Assembly: GCA_003260075.1 (NCBI GenBank)
Contig: QLIY01000070.1
Coordinates: forward strand, 213,349 to 277,348
DNA length: 64,000 nucleotides
DNA from: Phallusia mammillata
Lineage: Eukaryota > Chordata > Ascidiacea > Phlebobranchia > Ascidiidae
Reading direction: 5' to 3'
Each line of letters opens with the position of its first letter. The first letter of the stretch is position 1. The notes beneath the pieces are model-generated. The model was not told the DNA's origin and did not search any database. It saw only the letters and a list, made by a program, of their open reading frames with translations. The position numbers and the translations under genes are program-made. This document shows positions 27,600 to 39,801 of the stretch, piece after piece.

Positions 27600-30500
27600 A
27601 TGAAATCATCAGTTAGACTTTGTCTTCACGGCTTCATAATGTGGCTGTTTGTTGCTAATCCCATAATATGCGACATATTACGCGGCGCAGCGTCGTGGAC
27701 TGACCATCCGTTTGTCGGGCCAAATGTCCTTGCTGCAGCTTGTCGCCCACGCGATCAACCTGGTTTTCCGAGAACCAAACCGATTTCAAGCCCTCTTCTT
27801 AAACAAGGTGAGTTCCTCCCCCGATACTCTGAACAGTCCCCAATCGCCAGTGGTCCCGTGAAAGGCCCGGTTCACTTCAATTCGACGCAACTCGTAACGG
27901 TCATCACCACCATGATCGTTTTTAAAGATGACGAAGCAAATATGGAAGATCGAAGAATGACCAAGGTGAGACAAAAATCGAGGAATAAATGTTGTTTGTG
28001 AAAGAAATAAAAATTTAATCATTGCCGATAAAAAAAAATCGAAATCATATATTGCATGTAAACTTTTAGTATTTGAAAACACTTTAATTTACGTGCTTAA
28101 TTGTTATCAAATAGGACAAATTACAAATCATGGTAAATTGATTCAGGTAATAATTTCCAGTTCTATTGCCATTGTTGCAACGATTTCCACCTTTCATTCT
28201 ATGTATATCACAAGTCGGGAAATAAACATTATAACTTGTGAAATTAAAAATCATGCTATTAAATATGAGACATTTTTGAACCATTTAGTCCAGAAACGGT
28301 TTGTTTTATGTTCGGAAAATTTCGCGTTTATGGCCACAAATACTCCCAATCGCGGAAGCCCACAATGTTTTTCCGCATATTTGAGATATTCATACGATGA
28401 CGATGCGAAAATATGTAATACACGATATGATAAAAATCGTGGGACCAATTAGCGAGGGCTGTTCAATTTGCGGCCGTTCCCCGTTCGTGAAATAACTTCA
28501 GGATTTCGGGATCTGCTTTCTGAAAACTTCAATGGCACGAGCGAAGCCAAGAGCGTGAAGCCATGGGTCTGACGTGGGTCATCGCTAACAGGGTTTAATT
28601 TTATGGTCAACCACTTTCACCGCCCTTTCTATTGTCAACGTGTTGGTTGAGACGCGCTTGCTTGCTGTCATGCGAGGACGGATACTTTCTAGAGCCGACA
28701 TACTCATTCGTAATGGAAATAACTCTTCTTCGGGCAGCTGAGTTACCGCCATCGGGAAATAGCCACTCTCTTTCAAAAAATACTTTCGCCTGGGTCCCCG
28801 GGGACGGACAGACTGCGATAATCGCCCGAACCCACGAGGGTCGGGGTCAAAATCCCGGTTACAGGCGATTACGGAAATTGATGGAATAAATTATGGATGC
28901 GCTCCTGTTCAAAATCGATTCGTCGAGGAGTTTTAGCACTGCAATCGCTGCCCATCTGGCGATCACAACAAAATCAGATTCTCACTTTGCCGGCGCGAAG
29001 TTTTCGTGTTTTTTCCTCGTGTTACAAAACAGCGCGATTTTTAAATTCCAGGATATTTCGAGTCGGGCGGATATATTTTTTCACGCGAACTGGCAAAACG
29101 TAGACCACGACTGGCAGGTCAACTACTTTGAGAGTCCGTTATTAGTTAAATAAACAATCCCTATAGCCAATGACACGGTGCATGGATTAGGGGCTCAGCT
29201 CCCAGATTTGAGCCGATCGCTAGCGCTCACGTTTCAACAGATGGAGGTACTTTGTTTGGCGCACAGCAAGATCAAAAGCGCCGGAATTGCAGCCCTCGCG
29301 TTGTCATTTAAGTCCGATTTTAAGTCTGGGGTGTGCCACGAGTCGGCAGACTGTGAAATATTGCCTGATAAACCGTGAATCAGGCAAATCCCTGGACCAG
29401 CGAAAAACAAAGTGGTGGTGCGCGGCGGAAAGATGCAGCGGTGAGAGCCAAGCGCCAGTGATGTTATGTCTTCTAGCCAACCATCAAAGTATTAGGGCCT
29501 TTATTCGCTGCGCTACTTTTGGCTAAGATCAATGAGTTTTTTCACACCTCACAGATGCTCAAACATACCTCGTTGCGCTGTTTTTTTAACAAAATTTCAA
29601 CAGGAGCCGGGGGGGGGGCAAGATCAATGAGTTTTTTCACACCTCACAGATGCTTAAACATACCTCGTTGCGCTGTTTTTTTAACAAAATTTCAACAGGA
29701 GCCATGCACCACTGGTCGCCATTTTGAATTTCGATCTGTGCCTCGAGGTATATCAGATCGTCGATTTTCTCACGATCGCCGGTTCTTCCACCGGTCGACC
29801 TTGCGAACGCTTAAGGTCTCTGACCTATCCGGGTATAAGGGAACTTAACACGTTTACAATATCGCGTTGTGTAATCGTGTCCCGTCACAATTATTTGGCG
29901 ACCCAACGGCGGCGTGTTGTCGCCGTATAGACCCCACTCCCTGAAAAACGGTTTGTGACGCTCCGTGACGTCACTATCAAGAGTTGGAAATTACGCAGTT
30001 AATTGCATGTCTGTCAAACATTGCCGCCCCATGGCTAATCATGCCAGCTGACGTGGGAATATTCCGTTCCACCCTCGAAGGGACCTTCCGATGGCCTTTG
30101 TCGAGTCGGATTGCCTTTGTGTGAATGGCAACGCTACGCAAGCAATGGCAATTCGGCAGCTCCGTCACCTGGCCCCGTTCGCGTGTTCGAAGCCGCAAAC
30201 GTGTTGTATTTACAAATGCGCACTTGAGATCAATATTAGTGGGAACTCTGGGACGGGTCCTATCGTGTAGCACCGTTATCCCAAGTGCTTGACCCGGTAT
30301 AGCAGCGACTCTGATAGATGGCAATGTACCCTTACGAGTTGAACCTTGAACGAGTGGCTAGCTCGACTTGTGTATCAGTCATCAAAGCGTGCGCCGTCGC
30401 TTGTCGGATAAATGCCTTCCGTTGTGCAAACATGTCGATTTACGTTGTTTTGCTGGCGAAATTAAAAATCGATAACAAAACCGCCTTGTACTTGGGGTAT

Positions 30501-32801
30501 TGATCGGCAACCGAAAGTGCTTGAGACTGTCACAGGAAAGCGATCGTTTCGTGCTCGAGCTCGAAATTTGCGGTTAAATCGTTTGTTTTATCTTGTATAA
30601 ACGCAAAAAATTAGGGTCTTTCTCGCAACGCGGAACAACCGCGCATTGACTGTTGGCTGGCATTTGGGTGTAAGTTGATAAAACATTATTGTTAAATACC
30701 GTTTCCCTTCGCACGTGTAATTATCGGGTTGGTCGCCCGGGCAAGTGTAATCTCACAATGAACATTTGTCCGCTCGAATACCAGGTCCCGTTAAGGCCGG
30801 TCGCCAAACAAAAGTAATTGCATGCCGTTCAATTGTGACACACTTCAGGCAGATGCCAATTTATTAGCCTCATCAGCGTTTGCTTTAAATACAGCGTTGG
30901 TGCATCGACTGCCCGGTGATTCCGTCCGCGTTTCGCCCAGCTTTGTCTCAGCCTGGAAAGGCGCGATTTAAATATATTTACAATGTGTCATTTCGTTGTC
31001 ACGATGCGGCGCGCAAGCGCATATTACTATTACCGCATGGTCAGAAATAGTAGGTCCACTGACGCGCAATCGGTGAGATGTCTAAACAAATCTCGGGCGC
31101 GGCTACCGGCCTCTCACACAGCAGGGCGTAGCAAGTGGATCGCTAATATGACAGTTGTGGCGAAACGGCGATAAATTCCCCTATTGCAATCCGCCGCGAA
31201 TAATTCCACGTTATTGCCTAATGCGCGCGCGAGTCTCTAGGCTTCGCGGTCGATGTCGATTGGAACATTAGCCGTCGCAGGTCGCCGCTAATAGACTTTC
31301 CCTTGCCAGGGCTCACGCGGCCAGCGAACGTGAACGCCACACGAAAATTAAACGTCATAACTGGGACGCGGGTGGTTGAGTTTGAAGGAGCCGGTGCGGA
31401 TGAGTCGCGGGAGTGTCACGCCCCTTGCATGTGTCACAACAAATTCCAACGAAAATGGCCGCGTTTTATGCGGACTCGGATCCTTAACTGTCTTTTGTTA
31501 CACACGCATCGTGACTTGGAAAGAGCTTTTGTTGCGTGGCATTAAATTTTGTGTGATGCACGCTGCCGCTTTATCCCGCAAGCTTTCACGCCAACCCGAG
31601 CGTATCAAATAAGGCCCCCGACGCTAATTTCTTCCGTTTTTCGTCATCTGTCAACTTGCTTCGCCGCCTTTCGGCTGTCGGCAGGGCGCGTGTGCAACTA
31701 GTAAACCATTATCGTCTTTCGGCGCCTTTTAAACGTGCTGCCAAACTCCGATACCCGACGAAGGGAGTTGCTTTTTGGGGTGTTAACTTCCATCGTGATT
31801 GACGTGTAACGTTTCGACCCAGACATACGCAAGTTGTTATGGATTTGTATTTTTGTTTTCAGCGATGCGAAGACAAACTTCTCTCGCTGGCGTTGCTGGT
31901 AACCAACGAACTCAACTCCAGACTACGAGTAACGGAGGCTTGGGCACCAGAGGGTAGCCACGGTCCCAACTCTCTTCACTATGAAGGTTAGAATTAGAAA
32001 TCAACAACTCGGAAAAAGTATTGTTTAATAATAATCACTTAAATTAAACAAGCAACAGAATATGTGCAAATTTAGTTATTGGGACCATTTTAAAACTGGC
32101 AGTAGACACCCACCATGCAGTAGCCTACTACCTGTTACATATCGTATTTGGTGATAAACCCGTGTTTTTTGTGCAGGGAGGGCCGTTGATATTAACCTGG
32201 CCAGCGGTGATACATCCAGCTACCCTTTCTTGGCTCGGCTCGCTTACGATGCTGGCTTCGATTGGGTCCACTACGCATCGAAAAATCACATTCACTGCTC
32301 AGTAAGATCAGGTAAATGATTGTCAGGAAACGACCAAGTGCACCTTGTTTCCGATTCAACACCTTCCTTTAGTATGCGCTACTATCTTAGGGCATTGCAG
32401 GCTCCTGTTGCGATTAAGCAATTCCAGTAAAGGTCAAATGGCGTAGGCATGGGGCATTGCGCAAGGACACGTGGAATGTGTTTGTCTCCACGTCCCGGGT
32501 TGTTTGTTGACAGTCGCTAGACAATGCTCTGCCTGGAAAGAGTGCGGTCAAACACAAGAGCGCCCGTCGTTAAACCTCCCGACTCGAACCCGTGGCTGCT
32601 TACCAAAGTATGACGTTGTTTTGAAAACAAACAAGCGATGACCTTTCGCCGGCGACCCCTGACCCCTACAAAACGACGAGCAATGAACGTTGCGGGCCAG
32701 GTCACCGCGAATACATTGTCTTCGTGTTGATATATGGCGGAATGGGCGCGTGATAAGTGTGCGCGCGGAGACGAAGGAAAAAGAAGCAACTGTTGCCGTT
32801 T

Positions 32802-32886
<85 letters not shown>

Positions 32887-35497
32887 AAGGCCGCTCATCA
32901 GGTCGTCGGCTATAGAGAGTGATTGTCGGAATGCAGTCCGATCGGAGCCGCGAATCGAGAAATCTAATTTGGGAATTATTGAAGCGCGAGGGTGCGACTT
33001 AAGCGCGTGACTGAAATTAGCTCCCAAGTATCGACGTCAGGAATGATGCGACTGATTTTATGCGCACATTCTTCCACTAGTCCGCCTACACGCAAACAAA
33101 CTTGTAGATGCTTGTGTATCACAGCACTCCAGTGCTTGCTTCGGCCACTCCCTACCCCACCTTGTATGCTCAGCGAAAAGCATTTGCCCATACGGTCCAT
33201 TTGTGAATAGTTTCGTCAGTCTGTTCGGCGTGACAAGTGAACCAGCTCGCCCGCACTTCGCGCTGTCGGTTCACCCGTGTTCGAGCATGGCATTGTTTGT
33301 CGGGGGGGCTGGGGGCTGCTTGAGGGTAGATCACTTACTTTCGGGGACATGTTGGTTTTCTTTGGGAAGTCAGGCTGTCGCATGCCACCCCTGAAACCCT
33401 GCGCCTGTTCCCACGATTTCAGCCCAACGCTTACGTAGCTAGCATGAGGGGCCACCGGGTAAATGACCTTGTCTTCGACTCGCGAATAAATATTTGGTTA
33501 CGGTGTGGTGGCGGTAAATACAGGCCTTTTTGAGCCGTCGCTGTGTAGTCGTTTGATTGCCGTCACTCCGTGACTGTTAAGAGCGTCATTTGGCGATCCT
33601 AATGGACGTGTTTATGGTTTGCTGATGTGGGCAACGTTCTTCCATGCCATTAAGAGCATAGTTTTCAATTTCTAGCTACGATTCGGCACATTGCGCGACT
33701 AAATACTTGGCGGCTGGAGATACGGCCAGCGCCTAAGTTTTGTACGCCGAGATTGCTATCCATTAATATTTTATGCAAAGTCGACAATGTATAAGTCGAT
33801 TATGTCCGCTAGCTTCAGGGGTTGCAAAGTGGCACGCCAAAGAAGAAAGTGCGTCGCCACAACAGCACGTAAATCATTGACCACCGCCGGTCCCGGAGAA
33901 AACAACATACGAGAGTCACTTGATCACACCATAACATGGCAATATATACGATTAGGGGAACTGATGCTTGACGGTGTTACCAAGCGACGGAAATGAAGTA
34001 ATCGAGATCTATGATATTTAACACTCATGCTAAGTACAAGTAACCACGCGGGGGTGCTGAATTTTGTTGACGCTTAAAACCGCTATAGTATTAGGTAGCA
34101 ACAACGCGGGAGACTCCAACATCAAAAAAACGTTTACTTAACGGTAAATCGTGCGAAAATGTCCAAAAGATGCCACTACGGAATGTCTCGCAGCAGCGTT
34201 GGTATAAGCCACAGCCATCAGGACTTTTATCCCCAAAGAAAATATGTCAGGCTCGGCTGGGGCGTCTCGCGTCGCGCGGTATTGTGTCAGGCATCGATTA
34301 ATGAAAACAAATCGTCAGTTACAAGGCTCTGCGCCCGACGGAGGAGCCAGCGGCACAGGATTAGCGGGGGAATCGAGCGGGGGCCGCCGCGGCGCGAATT
34401 TTGCCACGTGCAGTCTCGTCGCTGCGATGAATAACACGACTTCGTGGCGAGATCAATCGCGTGCGCTTTAGTTGGAGTTGAAGTGACAGAGCGAGGTCTG
34501 TTGATTTTTATAGGTACAGTCCGCTTTGTGAAAACACTAGGGGTGATGAACGGTTCCTCAAAAGAGCATTGCGGTTGACCACAACGAACGACGGCAGCGT
34601 TTCGTGCCAACTACGCACGCGAATTGTTAATAATACAAGATAGGAGATGACACATGTAAACTTACGGGAGAAAATATACAAGACGTTAAAATAAAGTTTC
34701 CTTTCATTGCAGATCAGGACGAGGACAATAACTCCATAACCGGCCGATGTTTTCCTGGCGACGCTGAAGTTGTGAACCCCAGTGGTGAGACCGTCCCAAT
34801 GTCGAAACTTCGAGAAGGCGACCAAGTTCTGTCGATCGACCGATGGGGAAACGTTGTTCCCGACACGGTTCTAACCTTTATGGATTTACAAACCGACCGC
34901 AGTTTTCGTCGGGATTATGTTTCGATTGTGACGGAAACCGGCAAGGAATTGCGTTTGACGCCAAGCCACCTGGTGTACGTGTCATCACAAATGGAAAAGA
35001 TCAACGACGAAAGCCCACTAAGTGCGTGGAACGCTTTCAAGTTCACATCATGGCGAACGAGCTTAAATGTTTCCAGCAAAATCTTAACACCGACCGCGAC
35101 TTTTGCTGGAAGAGTAAAAGCCGGTCAATACCTGTTCGAACTACCCAACGACGACTGGGGGGTACCGATCATTGGCGCCCCCATGCGACCACAAAAAATC
35201 GTACGTGTCGAGTTGACAACATCGAACACTGGTGCTTACGCGCCACTCACAACGCAAGGAACAATTATCGTCAACAATGTCGCTGCATCTTGCTATGCGG
35301 CGATTGACAGTGACTTAATAAGTCATGCGGTTATGTGGCCGGTCCGACTTTACCACAGTATTCGGTTGACGTTTGCCGATTTGGTTACCAGTCAATCGGC
35401 GATACAAACACGAACCCAAGGCGTCTCATTATACTCTAGACTACTACATGAAGTTGCTTCGTATCTTCTTCCAGAATCCATATTTGTAGGCGCGTGA
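27600..35497 (+). CDS. hh: Hedgehog morphogen
   Basis: Secreted signalling protein: the N-terminal domain is released by intein-like autocleavage and acts through Patched/Smoothened. Exons 27600-27965, 31863-31986, 32177-32311, 34713-35497 sum to 1410 nt (469 aa), phases consistent. The first exon gives a hydrophobic N-terminal stretch, an ACRPRDQPG segment (candidate palmitoylated Cys) and [18 protein letters not shown]. Exons 2-3 give [41 protein letters not shown]; the zinc ligands His, Asp, His are kept. Exon 4 holds the Hint domain: nucleophile Cys in [17 protein letters not shown], closing NNVAASCYA, then [17 protein letters not shown] near the end. The residue before the nucleophile is Arg instead of the usual Gly. 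The reading frame stays open upstream to another Met at 27306, so the start is uncertain. I cannot say which of the ascidian paralogues (hh1 or hh2) this is. Confidence 0.92.
27966..31862 (+). other. Hedgehog intron 1, CpG-rich
   Basis: 3.9-kb intron with GTGAGA donor and TTTTCAG acceptor. CpG-rich like the upstream flank (for example 31201-31260 has about nine CpG). It contains a direct duplication joined by ten Gs at 29521-29706. No exon or RNA gene recognised. Its length and composition fit regulatory DNA, but no specific enhancer can be supported. Confidence 0.6.
29521..29706 (+). repeat. Direct duplication joined by G10
   Basis: A segment of about 87 bp (left copy 29522-29608, right copy 29619-29706) is present twice with at least one C/T difference. 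The copies are separated by exactly ten Gs at 29609-29618. Interpreted as two alleles of the same stretch joined by the assembler. Confidence 0.8.
32312..34712 (+). other. Hedgehog intron 3
   Basis: 2.4-kb intron with GTAAAT donor and CATTGCAG acceptor. It is moderately CpG-rich and is interrupted by an 82-nt poly-G run at 32804-32885. No other gene recognised; the glycine/proline-rich ORFs across the run are artefacts. Confidence 0.6.
32804..32885. other. Poly-G run, 82 nt (suspected disguised gap)
   Basis: Pure G homopolymer in hedgehog intron 3. Flanks are unrelated unique sequence, so real intron sequence may be missing here. Confidence 0.8.
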
Positions 35498-36379
35498 TCT
35501 TACGCCACTTGAGGGATCCCAATGGGATCGTATGTATTTGGCACTGTAAATCAGCTTTCGGGGTAAGAAGGCTTTCGGTTCCAGGGTGACCGAGGGCGGT
35601 GGTTGGTCGACGAGCGACGGCCATCTCTAGAAATCGTTTCACTTGCACAGTTGTTCTTATATTTTTGTTGTTTGTAAAACAGAAACATATTGTTTTTTTT
35701 ATGTATTGTTGTTTTAATTTTTAATGTAAGTTATTGTTTATTTTTTATGTCGCTCAAATCAAGTATTACTCGCAAACGTGTTGACTTGTTTAATATTATC
35801 CTGTCTTGTACGCCTCTTTGTATTGTTTGACACGGGCCGCTGAGCGTTCGGCGGCAAACATTAAAAACTTTCTGTCGTAGTTCTTCATCGTTGAAAAGTT
35901 CTTCACTTGATTCGTCCGAACCAACATTTTTGATACATTGTTGCTTTGTTTGTGAGCGCCAAGCCAGTTCCCCTTTGCCCCCCTACAAACATTCATACCG
36001 ACATGAGCTTGTGCATGGAATGCGAAGCGTTAATCTATATGGTAGCTTTGCGACAGTGGTGTAATTCGTGGTTCAATACAGACTTTCCACAACGCGATAA
36101 TGGTATTTCAGCGTGTGCTAACTCCCACTGAAGACATGTGAAGATCATGTACTACCAAGCTTCCGGGAAAGATTAATAGATAAGGGCAGAACTTTCGCAA
36201 AGGCTGCATATAATAGTGAAATGTCAGAGCACAAGGACGAAGTATGCATTTTACAAACAATACAGAAACTTTAAGTTACATCGAGGGATCCAACGCAACA
36301 AATGACTCCGAAAGATGGAGGTAAACGAGTAATATAATTACCTGTACAATATTTCAGCTGTTTAGTGCATTCCATATAG

Positions 36380-36578
36380 CAGGGATCGGCAACCTTTTAA
36401 GCGGCGCGTGCAGATTGACTTGTTATTTCCATGTGGCAATGACTCCGCCTGCCGACATTTTTGTGGGTAATAGTGGTTTGTGCCAGGTGGCCTTAAAAGT
36501 AAGCAGAAAACAGAGTGTTTTGCAGTATAACAGGGTAAAATATTACTCAGTTAGCGTGTCAGGGGTTGCCGACCCCTG
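36380..36578. mobile_element. hAT-type MITE, 199 bp
   Basis: Termini CAGGGATCGGCAACC and GGTTGCCGACCCCTG are inverted repeats. Flanking 8-mers CCATATAG (36372-36379) and CCATATAC (36579-36586) match at 7 of 8, the target-site size of hAT transposons. No coding capacity. Confidence 0.85.
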
Positions 36579-36589
36579 CCATATACAGC

Positions 36590-36591
<2 letters not shown>

Positions 36592-36662
<71 letters not shown>
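36592..36662. other. Poly-G run, 71 nt (suspected disguised gap)
   Basis: Pure G homopolymer starting 6 nt after the right flanking repeat of the MITE ending at 36578 and upstream of the lectin gene, whose first exon is missing from the window. Confidence 0.8.
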
Positions 36663-37046
36663 CTGTGTTGCAACTTAGTTAACATACAGCAGTAACTAAT
36701 TATTTTTTGAATGTAAAAGAAGCCTAAATCAGAGTTTAGACGAGTATTTTGATGTAATTTTTGTTAAAAGTTTAATTATGCTACAATAGAATAAAATTGT
36801 CATTAAATACATTTCCTACCTGCTTAAACATGATAAATATGCTCAGATGCACAGATGGTTTCAATTCATAGTACTATTTGACAGTTTGACGTATGTTTGG
36901 GTATAAGAGATTAGAGGGGAAATGTTCCGAATGGGTACAATGGTATAGTTTCTACACAGAAGGCTATATTGAACTCGCTAATGCTATAAACCACACCCCA
37001 TAGAACCTACTAACGTTGCAGAGAGTGTAACTTGTGCTCCTTTCAG

Positions 37047-39282
37047 CAGAAAGTTTCTGTCGAGAAAACCATCCTGGAGAATAGTGGTGGTGGCAATCGT
37101 GATGTCTGTCGTCGCTGTTTCCGTCGTTGTCTCCATCTGGCACTTCGCTCCAGGAACATCCAAGCAGACGCCGGATCAAGACATCCGACTGCAATACGGA
37201 ACTAGCACAGAAAAAAGAACAAGGTCATCTACAGCCTCAACAACAACACCAAAGACACACAAGAGTCCACTTGGGCCTGAGTGTAATGGATGCACATTAC
37301 GAGATTTGTTCGATGTCAAGGATTATGTCAATGCGATGAAAGACCACCTGGATGCCCAATACAGCACTACAAGAAGTGAACTGGACAAACTTGTCAAGGA
37401 AGTAGCATTAAGCAGACAAGAGGTTACCAATGTATCCGCAAACTTAATTGAGGATGTTAAGAAAATGATAAGGAAAGCCCTTGTAAACAATTCCGATTTT
37501 AATAGCAGAGGATTATTACGAAACCATTCAAGTGACGTTGAGTCTACAACGGGGTCAACTGAATTTGAAAGTATGACACAAATTATTAATGAAGATCAAA
37601 ATTTTACAACAGATTTCTTAAAAAATCGTACCACAGAAATTATGACCCAAATGATGACCCAGCAACGTTTGGTAGATTCGAAACGATTTGCAAGCATTGA
37701 AGCACAGATAAACAGCTCAAATCTGGAAATGCAACAGCTACTAAAAGCACAAGCAAATTTGCTTCACGCTTTTAATTTTACAATAAGAAACTGGATTTCT
37801 TTAAACATGGAAGAGAAAATTGAAACTCTCCAAAGAAAATTTAACTTGTCATCGAACGTGACGATGCAAACAGTATCAAGGCTGGTTCATCACGAAATAA
37901 CTGACATGAAACTAGAAGAAAAGCTTAATATTACAGTTAACGCACTGGTGTCCAACAGGTCAATGCATAATTCAAATCAACTTTCCCACGCAGTGAAACT
38001 TGCAAGGAACGTTTCACGAATCGAAAGTTTAATAAGGCAGAATAACATTTCGACGCTTGCTGAAGCTCTGGGAAAACTCACTGAACGGTTTGAAACAAAT
38101 GTTACACTCTTGCAACAAAGCGTAGTGCAATTGGACAAGAAACTTACAATAACGACGAACCATAAAGGGAAAATCGGAACCACAGAAAAAATAAGAGCAG
38201 AAAATGTAGATATCTGTGACCCCACAAAACGTCTACGGCCCGAAAACCTAAATGAACTGATGCAAATATTGAACAATGCTATCCACCAACAATGTTTATC
38301 ACGAAATCAAACGTTTCTGCTTCGACACCAGATCCAAAGACTTACTACAAATGGACTTCAACATTCTGCCAACGTTACACAATATTTGAGAACCCAACGG
38401 CGCCAACTTGGTTTATTCATTCGAAATCTGGTATCACAGGAAAGTTCTACCAGGAGCAACAGTGTAGCTTTATTGCGAAATCGGTTTATTGCTCAGCAGA
38501 AAACAAATCAACAACAGGTGAACCAAATTACAGCCAGAGTTTCAGCATCTAACAAACAACTTCAAAGTCTGTCCGAGACTGTGCAGCATGCTAGAAATGT
38601 CAGCAATCAGTGTGAACAACAATTATCTAGTAAGTTGACATAAATGTGTACATTGGTCTGAACATGACCCATTGAACAACATGTAACAAAAAAGGTATTT
38701 GCAGAAAAGCTAGACAAAGGCTGGATTCAAGCGCCAAACGGATACGCCTACATGCTGACTGGAGACACATCAACGTGGTACACCGCTATTGTTACCTGCG
38801 TTTCGAAACAAGGACATCTCGCATACATTGGTCTGCGTAATCCACACGTTTATAAGTAGGTCTTTAGAGTTTGGATAACACAGGGTATCACATTAGAAAA
38901 TGACCATAACGGTTATAATGCGCGTTCCGATACCACTAACATTTAATTTTTGCTTAACTAGGGCGTTTTAACATAGTTACAGGCAAACTTTCAAACATTA
39001 TCAATCGACACGTATTTTTGCAGATTTATTTATGAATCTATTATTCTTCCTGCAAACAAAAATGTGTGGATCGGACTCGACAACAGTAGGTCGACTCAAA
39101 CGTGGAAGTGGTTGGATGGTCAAGAGCTGACCAGAACTCAAAGCAAATGGGCAGGAGGACAACCGTCGCTATTTCGTCGCGCACAGGCATGTGCTGTAAT
39201 TACACCCTTCTTAGGAAACTGGAATGACTTGTCATGTATCGGTACAAGTTATGCGCTGTGTGAAAAACTATCCCGCCCTTAG
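37047..39282 (+). CDS. Type II membrane C-type-lectin-like receptor, 5' exon missing
   Basis: Exons 37047-38629, 38705-38855 and 39024-39282 join in phase and end at TAG. The first recognised exon starts in phase after a TTTCAG acceptor and reads RKFLSRKPSWRIVVVAIVMS: basic cytoplasmic residues, then a hydrophobic segment (VVVAIVMSVVAVSVVVSIW), so a type II membrane topology is likely. About 500 residues of Asn/Gln/Ser-rich helical stalk follow with some 15 or more N-glycosylation sequons. The last ~130 residues are a C-type lectin fold: GWIQAPNGYAYM, TWYTAIVTC, VWIGLDNS, WKWLDGQ, four cysteines (TC, AC, SC, LCEK) and WND. The calcium/sugar motif (EPN or QPD) reads QPS, so classical sugar binding is doubtful. 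The architecture recalls innate or NK-type surface receptors; ligand unknown. The upstream exon encoding the start of the tail was not found. Confidence 0.82.
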
Positions 39283-39801
39283 ATTAGTTGATATCATTTC
39301 TTTATGTCTGTTTTCACTTGTAATTATGCTCGCTTTTTCCCACGAAGTAAAAATTCGATTTCTATGTTTTTGTTAAATATTTCCAATGTAGCGAACGGTA
39401 ATGTATTATTTTTCAATGTTCATTTTGTTTTGGTCTTTGCGAAAATAATTCCATATTTTAAAAAGTGTAGTCGACATTGCAAAAGTCAGCAGAACAAATT
39501 ACATTAGTTTGCTCATTTTACGCTTGAATTTTGCTCTCAACATGTTTTGAAGTGTACGTAAAAATGAGAATCCACGCGTGTGTTCGAATGCGTCACAAGT
39601 CACACTTGAATTATAAACGTTGCCAAATGCAAACTTGTGTAACAGCCGCAGCTGTTGCATTTTTGTGTTATTTCCTGCACTTTAGGTAGATGTTGTTACA
39701 CAGAGCATGTTTGGTCATCAATTGTAAACTAGTTATCTAATGCATCACGTTCCAGGTTAAGTGTATCATAGCAAATAGCAGCAGCCTATAGTTTTGATAT
39801 C
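39283..39801. other. Intergenic spacer, lectin gene to OLA1
   Basis: 519 bp of AT-rich DNA without recognised genes. It must contain the lectin 3' UTR and the OLA1 promoter/5' UTR. Nothing specific can be assigned. Confidence 0.5.

Larger units (their letters stand above)
35498..37046. other. Intergenic: hedgehog 3' flank and lectin 5' flank
   Basis: Contains the hedgehog 3' UTR (no clear AATAAA seen), a 199-bp hAT-type MITE (36380-36578) and a 71-nt poly-G run (36592-36662). The missing first exon of the lectin gene should lie here or inside the sequence replaced by poly-G; I could not identify it. Confidence 0.55.

Noticed and set aside
32548..33027. Long ORFs on both strands with extended poly-Gly or poly-Pro (also at 22403-22933, 36415-36678, 51178-51477, 59628-59952)
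   Set aside because: They exist only because a G or C homopolymer is open in every frame. No flanking homology or splice context, and the runs are probably assembly joins.
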